Origin: Diplosphaera chodatii
Lineage: Eukaryota; Chlorophyta; Trebouxiophyceae; Prasiolales; Stichococcaceae
Assembly: GCA_032358165.1 (NCBI GenBank)
Contig: JAALGY010000001.1
Span: forward strand, 124,001-188,000
DNA length: 64,000 nt
Direction: 5' to 3'
Notes under the pieces: model-generated
Told to the model about the DNA's origin: nothing
The model's input: only the letters and a program-made list of their open reading frames with translations
Database searches by the model: none
In this document: positions 50,523 through 61,951 of the stretch, piece after piece
Layout of the letters: every line of letters starts with the position of its first letter
Position numbering within the stretch: position 1 is the stretch's first letter
Position numbers and translations under genes: made by a program

Positions 50523-51190
50523 GCCGGGCAGCCTGATGCGCATGCCCACCGCCGCAACTGCCTCAGGCACGTCAGCACCAACCAGGGCGAGGCTCAGGCG
50601 GCGCCCCCGAGCCTCCAGCCCTGGTCTGCAACTGGGATGCGCGGCCCCCTTCACATGCTGACCGGGCTCGCCAGCGGCGCTGGGCCCCGCAGCCAGGCGC
50701 TGTAGCAATGCTAGGACGGTGAACAGACAGAAAACCAGGAGTCCTGAGCTGCTGTGGAGCTTCGAGGCCCACCTATGGGACGGACCCGACGTCGGTCTCT
50801 TGTCAGACTCAGCAAATTTGAACGCTGCGTCTGTCCAGCACAATGGCCAAACAGCCGCAAGACGAATCTTTAGGAGCGTGAAATCGACAATAGCAAAGGT
50901 TCGAATGACATGTGTTGTGTTTCTGTTAGTGACTCGTCGCCATGAATATTGCAGTAGGTGACGACTCTCGGAGACTGGATGGTTTGATCATCAGCCTTGC
51001 TGTGCAGCAGCTCATGCAAGCCAGTCTGCGCTTTACACAACACAGTAGCGCTGTCACATCTGCTCTGCAGCTGCTGGACAACCGCGAACAGTCTGCGGTA
51101 CACAATGTGACCATTTGAATCCATTCACCACAGTCTCGGGTGCAGTTGTAGGCATCATCGGCAAACGAGAGGCTTGCATGAGGCTGTCAG
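50523..51190. promoter_or_regulatory. Shared upstream region of divergent AMMECR1 and UBA2 genes
   Basis: The two genes start 668 bases apart and point away from each other, so this must hold both promoters. No TATA box or other element stands out. Part of it may be AMMECR1 coding sequence if the upstream start is used. Confidence 0.45.
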
Positions 51191-54100
51191 ATGACCAATA
51201 TAGATGATAAGCCGCTGGAGTGGCCGGCTGCAGCTGGCTCGCCGGAGCTGCAGGCCAGGGTGAGCTATCTACGGCGCCGCAGCAGGCGAAGCAGAAATGG
51301 CTTGCTGCCTGCTCTGTGACTGCGGTGGAGGTAGTGCAGCAGCTGAAATTACAGCTGCTACAGTGTAATGTCGGTGTCAGATGGTGATCAGCTGCCAGGC
51401 TTCATCAGCCCAAGCACGGCAGACCGACGCCGCAGCTTGGAAGCCAGCGGCAGATTGGTGTTGCAGCACCACCCCGACAGCCCAATAAAGTGACGTAGCA
51501 GAAGTGCACGCTCGTGATCTCCTTTGAAACTGAGCCGATGTCGCTCCCCAACAGATCGCGAGGGCAAAGGTGCTGTGCGTGGGCGCGGGCGGCATCGGCT
51601 GCGAGCTGCTCAAGACACTCGCGCTCAGCGGCTTCCGCAACCTCACAGTGGTGCGCAGCTGCGGGGCCCTGCACGCTTTATAATGGATTCTAAGGGTTAT
51701 CACAACATGTAACAGCGGTGGACACTGGCCTAATCTGGATGCCCATGCTCCACCGTCTAGCTGCTCAACAGATCGGTGCAACAGCTGCAGAGGATCTTCA
51801 GGCGGCAGGGAGGCCCGTACGTCCTGCTGCAGTTACACAGCAGTTACGTGTCAGTGGACCTTCACCCAGTCAGCAATGTGCAGCCTTTGGGTGTGCTGCC
51901 CGCAGATTGACCTGGACACCATTGAGACCAGCAACCTGAACCGGCAGTTCCTATTCCGCAAGCGGCACGTCGGGCAGAGCAAGGCGGCGGTGGCGGCAGA
52001 GTCCGTGCGCCGCTTCGCGCCAGAGGCCAACATTGAGCCGCATCAGGTGGGCGCAGTCCGCACTCGGCAGCAGTCCACTTTAAACAGCACGCAGAGGGTA
52101 TCACTCAGCAAGGATACAATAGTGTGGCGAGAGTAGTGTTCCCCTCGACAACTACTGGGCTGTGGTGCTGTTGGTCGACCCGCCTCAGGCGGGTGGTCTC
52201 GGGAACAGGTTCCAGTAGTTGTATTCTACTGCAATGCAACAACAGTTTCACAAGCCTGCTGTCTCAGCTGAACTCCCTGCTGCAGGGCAACCTTGCGATG
52301 TGCATCTGCTGCAGGGCACGACGCAAGGGTGCAACATGTCCAATGGCCATGTCGTTGTCCTTGATCCATCCACCAGGTGCTCACCCGACAAGCCCGTCTG
52401 TCCCCAGGGCAACGTGAAGGACTCCAAGTATGATGTGGACTTCTTCCGGGGCTTCGACCTGGTGCTGAACGGGCTGGACAACATGGAGGCGCGGCGCCAC
52501 GTGAACCGGCTCACCCTGGCCGCCGGCACGCCGCTCGTCGAGTCCGGCACCGAGGGCTACCTGGGCCAGGTGCGCAGTGCTAAACCCTGAGTGTCCCGAC
52601 CACCTCCCCAACATTTGCACCCTCTCAAACATGCGGACGGTGTCGCCGACATGTCCCTGGTGGAGTCCGGCACCGAGGGCTGCCTGGGCCAGGTGCGCAG
52701 GCGCTGAGCTTGGCAGGGCAGCTGCTGCCCTGGCGGTGCAGCGATGCTCTCGACAGCCATCTCTGCGCTGGGACATGCCCTTCTTTGCCATGAACATGTT
52801 GTCGGTGTAGGTGTGCACTGCCCACGTGAGGGTTGTATGCTCTTCAGATGCTGCTGGTCTGATGGCCGTGCGGTCTGCAGGGTTCTGGCGCAAAATGCAT
52901 CAGGAAGCCCTCAGCTTGCTTCCCTGCTGCAGGTGACTGTGCACCTGAAGGGTCAGACGGAGTGCTTCGAGTGCCAGCCCAAGGCAACGCCCAAGTCATA
53001 CCCGGTGCGTCCTGTCACCAACTGTACCATTTGATGGTCAAGCTTTGCCGCAACCATGGTGGCGATATGGTGCTCTTCTGCCTGCTGGGGACCCCATCCA
53101 GTATGCGCTCTGCAGCTGCTGCAAAGCTGATGTGCCTCACCACGCTGCTTCCTGCTGCCAGGTGTGCACCATCCGCAACACGCCCGACAAGCCAATCCAC
53201 TGCGTGGTGTGGGCCAAGGACCTGCTGTTCCCCCGGCTCTTCGGCAGGTGCGCCCTCGCGCATGTGTGATGCTTCTGTCTCTTCACTCTCGACATGCCAC
53301 CTGCCCTGCACAGATGACAGCACATGGGCATGCCTCTGCACGTGCAGAAGGCACGTTGTATTGGGGTATCAATTTCAGGAGTTCACGCAGCTCACGCAGT
53401 TGTGCAGGCCTGAGGCGGTCACAGATCTGGATGAGGCAGAGGCCGCGCCAGCTGTGGCAGTGCCGGTCGATGCAGCACAGGTGAAGCACCAATCCTGGCC
53501 AGACTGCTCCCACAGCATGCACCGCATGCCTGCTGTTGTGACAGCAGGCGTCAGCAGTTTGCAAATGCTGGGGCGGAGCTGAGAACCCCTTCATGTGTCG
53601 CTGCAGGCGGCGGCACCGGGCCCAGACGCAGCGGCAGCGGCGGCCCAGGCGGGCGACGGTCGGGCGTCGGACGGGCAGTCGCCAGAGCAGCAGGCAGCGG
53701 CGCACGTGTGGATGACTCCCAAGCTGCAAGGCTGAGAAGCATTCATCCAGAGTATTCCCGGGACACTGCAGAACCTGCGAGCCCGCTCACAGCTTGCAGA
53801 CGCATGATCTGGACTGCAGGCAGCGGCAGCGGCACAGGCGGCGGAGGAGGCCAGCTTCTTCGTGCGGCGCGACGGCGAGGGCAGCGGCACCTACGCCCGC
53901 CGCATCTTCCAGCGCGTGTTCACGTCTGACATCGAGCGCGTCCTGCGCATGGAGGTACACAGTGCTGATTGATGTGAAACTTACACTAAAACTACACAAA
54001 ATTATATAACATTTGCAAATTGTGCAGCTGGAGATGTGGAGTCATGATGACTTTGTGTCAGAACGTAGTTGGTGCTATCGTAATCTCAGACACTGTGGAC

Positions 54101-57100
54101 GAAGCCACAGACACGCAGGTAGTCTGGCTTGCTTATGCACACGGCCATGTTCCTGACAGAACATGAGCGTGGCCAGAGCATCGGTGTCGAGTCTACCTGC
54201 TGTCACGAGGCTCAAGTGCTACTTGCAACTGCAACACCTCTTTGCCTGCTGCCAAAACGATGTCGAGCAAGAGCCTGGGTGGGCAAACAGCATTGCACAA
54301 ATGTGCTGCTGATGCGCGACTCAGTGCACAGCATGACACAGTCTGTCGTGCATTTTAATGCAGGATCTATGGAAGTCGCGGCAGCCGCCCACGCCGCTGC
54401 GGCTAGACGATCTGATACCGCCGGCAGCTGCAGCAGTGCAGGTGACGCCCCTGCTGCACTCTGTGACATGCATGTGCAGGTGTTCTCAGGCTTATCACCA
54501 CCTGACATGTCAGGACTGAGTGTCGTATGTTGCTGCATGGCTTATGTCACTTCATCACAGCACGAGTGGCCCTTTTACGAATGCTGGAATGCGGGGCCCA
54601 TGGACAGCAGACTGCAAAGCAAGAGCCTTACACCGTGCAGGAACCGCACGCAAATGGCGTCGCCGCAATCGTGGCGGAGGCGTCCGCATCGGCGTCGCTT
54701 GGCTTTGCGGACCCGCACCGCCAGCTCAGCGTCCAGGTAAACCCTGCCGCCCACAAACCAGCGTCTCACACTGTCTCTGCACAGGGACAGAATGCTGATG
54801 CCCATCTGACTGATGGAGCGCACCCGCAAGCTTCTCGCCAAGTCTGATATTACGCCACGCCGCTTGACACCCTGTGTGTGATCAGGTTAGCGCTGTTCAG
54901 TACCATCAATGCATGCCTGCACCTGCCACCTGCAGGAGCTCACGTCGCTGTTCATCAAGGCGACGGAGCTGTTTCTGGACTTCCGGTCCGCGGAGGTCGG
55001 CTCCGCCGTCTTTGACAAGGTGACGATGCTCTCAGCAGCACCGCTACCAGCATGCCAACCAGTCTGCCGCAGCATCATGGCATGCCAATGGGCACATAGC
55101 CAGGAGCAGGGTGCCGCCAGGGGTTGTCAGCACTATGAAGAGTTGCCTGACATCAGTCAGCATGGCAGGTCTCTGTGGTGATGTGCTTCGCTTGCATCCA
55201 TTTGCAGGAGGATGACCTGGCAGTTGACTTTGTCATGGCGGCGGCAAACCTGCGGGCGGCCGCGTATGGCATCCCTACCCTGTGCTGGTTCGACGCCAAG
55301 GGCATGGCCGGCAACATCGTGCACGCGGTGGCGACCACCAACGCCGTCATCAGCGGCCTCATCACGCTGGAGGCCATGAAGCTGCTGGCCCAGGCGCCCG
55401 CCGCCTGCAGGGTGGGTCCTTCTGGTTCCTGCGTTTCTGTTCTGTTGCTGCGAGGCTATGTGCTGGGCACTGCACTGGGAAGGTGCACAGCTCGGTGCTG
55501 CACTACGAGTGACAAGTGCATTGGCGCTGGTGTGCCTCAACCACATGCAGCCACCAGAAGCTTCATTTTCCTGGAGCTGCAAAAACAAGCTGCTGGCAGC
55601 TGCACCCTGATCATATATCGGGGCCATGCAGCTGCTGGCCATGCCCTACACTGTGTGCAGCTCGAGATGTAAGCAAGAACCCGGTATCGAGCAGCAACTG
55701 ACAGAGCATCAAAGTCTCCAACGTTGTGCGCAGAACACCTTCCTGCAGCAGCACGTCGGCGCCAAGAGGCTGGTGCAGCCGATCGAGACGTGGCCGCCGT
55801 CGAAGTCGTGCGTGGTGTGCGGCAGGGCGCAGCTGCGGCTGGCCATCAACACGGCCACGACTACGCTGGGCGCACTCATAGACAAGGTGGGGCCCTGCGC
55901 TACCAAGCTTGAGGTCTGCCGGATGCAGGACATGTCGAGGCGTGCTGTACTCTTCACGGCTCCCATTGCGGCGCGCCTGCAGTTGCTGGCATGTTCATGG
56001 GCCATTGAGACGGGTCACCCGCCGCCAGGATTGCTACAAATGCTGATCATTCCGACTGCAGCAGCAGTGAACATGGCTCTGCCGATGCCTCCAGGTGCTG
56101 AAGAAGCGGCTGGCGCTGGTCAGCCCCACGGTCGTGGCGGACGCCTTCATGTACGAGGAGGGGCCGGACCTGGAGGCTGACGAGGCGGCGGAGAACGCAG
56201 CGCACAAGCCCGTGCCGCTGGCGCAGCTGCCGGGCGGGGGCGTCCGCCACGGCAGCATTGTGGCGATCAGCGACCAGGCGCAGGCGTTCGAGGCACAGCT
56301 GGTCGTCAGCCACAGGGTGAGCAGCAGTGTGAGCACTGGAGCACTGGAGAATGCCAACTTGGCGGCAAACTGGAAAGCCTGCTTCCAAAGAACGGTTTGC
56401 TGTCACAGCAAGGAGTGGAGGAGCAACCAGTGGAACGCACCTGCCCCACGGCACCCAAGTCGTTGCAAAGTAGCTGTGCACATACGGATTCCCTGCCGAT
56501 GCAGGAGGACTGGGACGAGGAGAGGGAGCCAGAGGGATTCCTGCTGGAGGGGTCCGTGTCAGAGGCTGCAGCAGCAGGTGCGGGCGCACGGCCACCTTGC
56601 AGCGACTCTGCATGTAGCACTGCAAATCATACCAGCAGGCTGCCTGGCGCCCTGCAAGCTACGTTGCGGACTGTGCAATCCGTGCTGCTGCTGTGATGCT
56701 GGCTGACCTGGTGGTGATGCTTATGGTGCAGGTGCAGAGGGTGGTGATGGTGCAGCTGAGCCGGCGGCAGCAGCGTCGGACAGCGACGACGGCTTTGAGA
56801 TGCTGGATGCGGCGGCGCCAGCGGATGCAGGCAAGTCACACAACCCCCAAGAGCACAACATACTTGGATGTAGCTGTCACAGACCCACTGCACTCATCTG
56901 CTACAGCCGTCGGTTCAAACTTGTGGTGTCTGGCAATTTGGAGTGTTGATCTGCAGTATGGCTTGCGCTCCCCGCAGGCACAGCAGCAGAAATGTCGCAG
57001 CGGAAGCGCAAGCGCAATACGGCAGACAGTGCAGACGAGGCAGCAGGGCCGTCCTCAGGCATCAAGCGGCCCGCGCTGGCGGACCTCCTCGGTGCAGTAC

Positions 57101-57141
57101 TGGCAGACCCCGACGACGATGACTTGATACTGCTGGAGTGA
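51191..57141 (+). CDS. UBA2: SUMO-activating enzyme subunit 2 (UBA2/SAE2)
   Basis: Eighteen exons close in phase to 711 residues. The adenylation domain has [20 protein letters not shown] (ATP loop), [20 protein letters not shown] and [18 protein letters not shown]. The zinc site uses CFEC (about residues 167-170) and a later CVVC. The catalytic cysteine lies in [20 protein letters not shown] (about residue 182). The ubiquitin-fold region includes [16 protein letters not shown], and the C-terminus has a basic nuclear signal (RKRKRN) and the end DDDDLILLE. With SAE1 the enzyme activates SUMO and passes it to UBC9, mainly in the nucleus. The penultimate intron is GC-AG (GCAG|gcaagt at 56831). 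Ala/Gln-rich insertions (about residues 245-300) lengthen the catalytic-Cys domain. Confidence 0.96.
52148..52222. repeat. Nested inverted repeat in UBA2 intron 3
   Basis: Outer arms acaactactgg (52148-52158) and ccagtagttgt (52212-52222) are exact reverse complements. Near the centre, acccgcct and aggcgggt (about 52178-52194) form a second perfect palindrome. The whole 75-base unit could fold as a hairpin or be a small foldback element. Confidence 0.7.
52661..52701 (+). repeat. Intronic copy of the end of UBA2 exon 4 with its donor
   Basis: These 41 bases match 52537-52577 at 39 positions, covering the last codons of exon 4 ([11 protein letters not shown]; Cys replaces Tyr in the copy) and the gtgcgcag donor. 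It lies about 90 bases into the next intron. Confidence 0.85.
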
Positions 57142-57656
57142 GGCACTGAGCGGCAAGTGCGCAGGCGGCTGCACAGTGGATCAACATCATCACCACCAGC
57201 AGCAGCAGCATCTGACGCAGATTCAGGGGCTTGTGTGCAGATCGTGCAACTGCAGCTGTCAGGGCATGTGGTCGTGTCGCTCAATTGGCGCTCATATTTA
57301 TAAGAAGCCCCTTGATACTGTTGCGGTCAGTTGCCACGCCAGACATGACTAGAGCCGATCAGAGTCCAAGGAGGTGCAACGCATGTGTGACCGCCACACA
57401 CATGGCACCGCCAGGATAGGCCAAGGATCCCAGGCAACATGCTAAGTTACATTCGGCCCCAAGGGCATCTTAGGGGTCATCTGAGTATGATCAAGCTGGC
57501 CTCACGCGGTGCGGACCATTCACTCGCCACTCGCACCACCGAAGTCGCATCAGGCCACTCGGCTGGCGCACCTACGTGCCCATCCACCAAATCCACGAAG
57601 CCACCTGCTGTGCCGCCGTCCCACCGCCAACCATTCATCCCCATCGAGCCGGCAGC
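57142..57656. other. Intergenic between UBA2 and secreted member 3
   Basis: 515 bases holding the UBA2 3' untranslated region and the promoter of the next gene. A TATA-like tatttataag lies near 57295, rather far (about 360 bases) from the ATG. Confidence 0.4.
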
Positions 57657-60600
57657 ATGGCGCGATCGACGGCGCTGTCCGTGCTCCTGCTGATCGCGCT
57701 AGTCGCAGGTGTGCATCGTGCGCTCCCTCGCTCTCGTCACACATCGCTTTATTGGCAGCCGAATTTCAAGCTGACTAGAGCTAGTGCTGACTCTATCCAT
57801 CTCTGGGACGACTGCAACAATTGTGCTGTCTCAACCTTCGTATACTTATATCGGTTTAGCGCACGGCTGTTAGGTGGTAAGTAATTCAGTCGGTAAGACT
57901 ACATGTGCCGTTGCTGTGCTGAGTCGGCTCGACCGAGGTGCCGCCGCGCCAATTATCGGCAGCTACTGAAAGGTCGTGTGCCGTCCTTGAACTGTGCCTG
58001 GCTGCCCACATACAGCACTTGCTGGCAGTTTGCAGCAGGTTAATGTCAATTCCATCCTCGTCTGACATCAAACAAAAAGCTGTTGCTGGATATGCATGAC
58101 ATACATGATGCCACCATGTGACATTGCCTGGGAAGCGCTGCGACGCCCTCACCGACTGCTGCTGCAGCACGTTCATGATGCTGGCTGCCAGCTGCATCGT
58201 GCTGAGGTGTGAAAATCACGATACGTATCGCTATTATCACTGAATTACAGGGTAAGAGTGGATACGTGTCATGCTGGTCACCAAAGGCAGTGGCGAACCA
58301 TGTGACTGTTTGCTGGCTGCTGCGCCAGAACCTCCGCAATTTCCTTGCTGGCAGCAGGCAGGGCACGCAAGTGCTGCAGCAGGGTCTGCAAACCTCACTG
58401 CGCATCGATGCCAGTGGCAGACAGCGCATGGCTTCAAAGGGTGTGTGCCCCACATGCAGGCGCGCATGCCACTTCCCGGGGCCTGAGCGGCGTGATGGGG
58501 GGCAAGGGCAAGGGCAAGGGCAAGGAGGAGTCGGAGCCAACGCCCTCCACTGTACCTGACGAACCAACGCCCTCAACTGTACCTGACGAACCAACGCCCT
58601 CCACTGCACCGGTCGAACCCACGCCCTCCCCTGCACCGGTCGACTCCACATCCACCAGCACTAGCGTAAGTTCACCTGGACAATGCACACTGTGGCACAC
58701 ACTACGCCTCGTTGATGTGTGCATGCACCCACCATCTGCACGTAGAGTGACAGTGGGTGTGAACTACACATGCTGACTGGGCGCGACTGGGTGCCACGAT
58801 GAGGCCCTGCCTGCCATGTGATCTGCTGAAGGGTTCTGCTCTTCCATCCTGTCTGTGCATGTGCCGTGCAGGCTGCCGCCGCCGGCGGCGCTGCAGCCAG
58901 TGCGTCCCCTGTTGTCTTCCTGCGTGTTGGCAACTGGTTGCGATTGTCAAACGCCCTGGCTGCCCCACTCACTGCACTCCTTGCACGATTGGCTGCAATG
59001 CCCGTCAAAGTAGCAGTCGAACCATGGCCCGCCTGTTCTGGCTGTTGGTTGGACCTCAAATATCTGCCGTGGGCAGGCGGCGCGGCCGCCGCAGCTCCTG
59101 GCTCCACGTCAGCATCTACTGCAGTGAGCATGATATGTCCTCAGTATGGCTGCACCTCGATTGCAGCATAGCAATGATATGCATGCACGGCTTTGCAGCA
59201 GCAACGAGCAGAAGTGGCAATGATGCTGATGCCATCTGCTCTTGATGAGCAGCGCCCTGGCTTCGTGTGCTCACAGTGTTGTTGGTAAGCCGCAGTGTAC
59301 AAGTCGTTAGTGATCGCCCATTGCTTGCAGGCTGCGGCTGGCGGAAGCAGCCCAAGCAGCCCCAGCAGCCCCAGCGACCCCAGCGTTTTCCTAGTACCAG
59401 GTGCGGTTTGCTGCGAGCGTCCCTACGCCTGTTGTACCCATCGCGGCTAGGACTGCTGTGGCCCTGTAGGCATATCCCATCTAGTACGTAGATGCCAAGG
59501 AGTGCGGCACAGCTTGCTGTCTGTGTTCACGCGCAAGTGCGTCTGGCCAGTCAAGCTGAGCTGCATGCATCAGGTGCAGTTTTATGGCTGAATATAGTAC
59601 AAACAAGCAGGCATGACTGCAGTAAGACCGACAAACGCTCATAACTGGTTGCAGAGCCCAAGAAGATTGTGGTTGCAGAGCCCAAAAAGATTGTGGTGAG
59701 CCCTCAGAAGCAAGTTGGCTACTGACACCGTGCTCTATGCAGATCATGCATACGACCTGATATCGAGCTCGCAGCTTACGTATGTGTCCAGCAGGTTGTT
59801 GCGCCGGCACCGCCTCCACCTTTGAAGTACATCATCATCGACCCTAAGGTGCATATGCAAAGGCATAGGCACTAACTCAAATACTGTGCGACTGCGTATG
59901 CCAGATCCTCGCCAGCCGGTGCGCGGTTGCAGCCCTGCGGCGAACTCCAAAACCTTCACTGTTCACCGTTATGCAGGAGGCAAAGAAGAAGGCGAAGGAG
60001 TTCCTTATTTCTTACGGTGTGCCCGTCGAGATCGCCGAGCCTGCCAGCGACTCTGCTGCGGTGGTACGCACTGACCTGTCGGACTACGTATCTGATGGTA
60101 GTCACTAGGTCCGCTGTACTTCGCATTCTGATGCGGTGCAGCAGCAGAGCATGTTGGCTCGTGTGAATGGATGTGGTTGTATTTTCACAGTTGATTCTAA
60201 CCTACTGCATCCGCACATGCAGGTGGCTTCGGAGGGCGGCACCCCCCAGCAGGCTGCAGCTGCTGCCGCTGCCAGCGCCGCATCTGCTTCCGGCTCAACG
60301 TCTACCTCAACGTCCGCTGTCGCTGCCGGTGGCTCCGCAGCAGCAGCTGCTGCCGCCGCCAGCGGCAGCACCGGTGAGGCACTGCCAACGGTTATATGTG
60401 CTGCGCATGGTGGCGATGCCTTGTGTTGCCTCAGTGCGGTGCTGAGCGTGCAGCCAGGCTGTGCCATGCGCCCACTTTGCAGCACCACCGTCAAGGTGCA
60501 TGTGGCACAGCTGCTGAGGGTCACTCGACGCACTTGCACCATGTCATGTATGTAATGATGGCTGCTCGTGTATGTCATGCAGCCACTCCGACCTCCGACG

Positions 60601-61155
60601 AGGGCGGCAAGATCGATATCATGGGGGACCCTGGCAAGGAGACCCCCACCCCTGATTCCTCGACATCCTCCACTTCGACTAGCGCGGCGGCCGCCGGCGG
60701 AGGTGCTGCCGCTGGCGGCGCTTCTTCCAGCGGTGCGCTATCCTGTACACTGTGCTTCTGCCGTACATCTGGTTGTGATGCCATGTCAGTGCATGTCTGC
60801 TGCTGTGCAGCGCGTGTTGACGCCCGTGGCACCAGAGCACACGTGCTTGGCAGGATAAGGGGGAATGAAGTGTAGAGGCGACTACGCTAATAAGACTCAT
60901 ATGTGGCACATGTAAAGGGAGTGGATCAACTGCATCTACGACCTCCGCTGTGGGCGGAGGGGGTGCCGCTGCAGGCAGCTCAGCCGCATCCGGCGGCTCT
61001 GACAGCTCAACCACAAGTGCGAAGTCCACAATGTTGCTGCAAGAACAGTCTGAGAATGTAACATACATGATCCTGACAAAATCTTGACGCTCAGCCCACT
61101 CTAGCATCACTAGCTGGTGACACATGTGACTGTTACTGCAGGTGCGGGCCGCTGA
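57657..61155 (+). CDS. Secreted Ala/Gly/Ser/Thr-rich protein with conserved core (family member 3)
   Basis: Twelve exons (57657-57708, 58460-58665, 58872-58899, 59077-59123, 59331-59400, 59655-59695, 59795-59848, 59977-60063, 60223-60373, 60583-60732, 60918-61016, 61142-61155) close to 332 residues. The signal peptide is MARSTALSVLLLIALVAG. A Gly/Lys run (GGKGKGKGKEE) is followed by four EPTPSTVPD repeats and Ala-rich blocks. The core matches family member 2: SPSDPSVFLVP, AEPKKIV, APAPPPPLKYIIIDPK, KKAKEFLISYGVPVEIAEP, then ASDSA. C-terminal blocks GSTSTSTSAVAAGG, STSSTSTSAAAAGGG and STASTTSAVGGGG end SAGR. The 87-base core exon is the same length in both genes. Role unknown; extracellular by signal peptide. 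Confidence 0.82.
58534..58641 (+). repeat. Four tandem 27-base units in secreted member 3
   Basis: Units start at 58534, 58561, 58588 and 58615, each coding nine residues of the form EPTPSTVPD/EPTPSTAPV. The frame is kept. Confidence 0.9.
59647..59694 (+). repeat. 24-base tandem duplication carrying its own splice acceptor
   Basis: Two copies (59647-59670 and 59671-59694) differ by one base. Each contains gttgcag followed by codons for EPKKIV. Use of the second acceptor would remove eight residues without changing frame. Confidence 0.85.
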
Positions 61156-61951
61156 AAAGGTGCATCAACTTGGATCATTCGCCCCGCCCCACTGGCTCTT
61201 GACAGCCAAGGACAACAAGTTCTCGCCATTCCTCAGTGGCGCCATCTACCGCTCACATGCCTAGCAACTGTGACCCTCCGAAGCGCAGCATCTGGTCGCG
61301 ATCAGGCTGCACTGCACTCTTCTGTAAGACGTCTTCGGTGCGGGCTGCTGCAGCGCCACGCTGATGCTGGGCTGTCCCAGCGGCGCTGCAGGCTGCACTG
61401 TCTTGATGCGTGATGTTTTTGCACTGACAACTGGTTTGGCGAGGGTTGACAGCACCGATGTTTGCACATGCTCTAGTGACAAGTCGTCATGATCAGCAGT
61501 GCTTGTCCCCAACTCCCTGCTGTGATATGTGATCACTGATGATGTCATCAGTGTATTGGTGTGAGACAACTTCATGTGAATATCACACTCGCTGTGTAAC
61601 AATGTGCTTGCTGTATATATGGTTAATTTTTACCACATATTCTCCCCACCATACTTATTCTCAGTGGTCCTGTTGTCCATCCACAGCCTACAGCCAATAT
61701 CATATTTGACTCTGCTGGCCACAGCGTCATCATCATTTGCACCCAGCTGTATACAAAGGTTTGGTAATACCGACAGCAGTATACTAGTGTCCATTCAGCT
61801 TGGACTGTTAATCGAACAGCTGGATTACTGGCACTACGTGCGCCGGCTTGGAGGTACAGCCATCGCAGCAAAGCCGATGTTGCAGCAGCAGCAGCAGGCC
61901 AGCAAGTCGACAATGCAATGTCCAGCTGTCAATTCAAATACAGCACGACCG
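61156..61951. other. Intergenic; weak minus-strand open frame
   Basis: Holds the 3' ends of secreted member 3 (+) and of the acidic gene (-). On the minus strand 61602-61261 is open for 113 codons (STADHDDLSLEHVQTSVL, PAAPLGQPSISVALQQPAPK). It might be coding but has no recognisable domain or supported start, so I do not call it. Confidence 0.3.

Noticed and set aside
50523..50843. N-terminal membrane helix on AMMECR1
   Set aside because: The frame is open but AMMECR1 is a soluble domain family. The extension looks like upstream leader, and Met codons at 50543/50522 fit the family length better.
52661..52701. Alternative UBA2 exon
   Set aside because: The copy has a donor but no acceptor in front of it, and including it would not keep a sensible protein.
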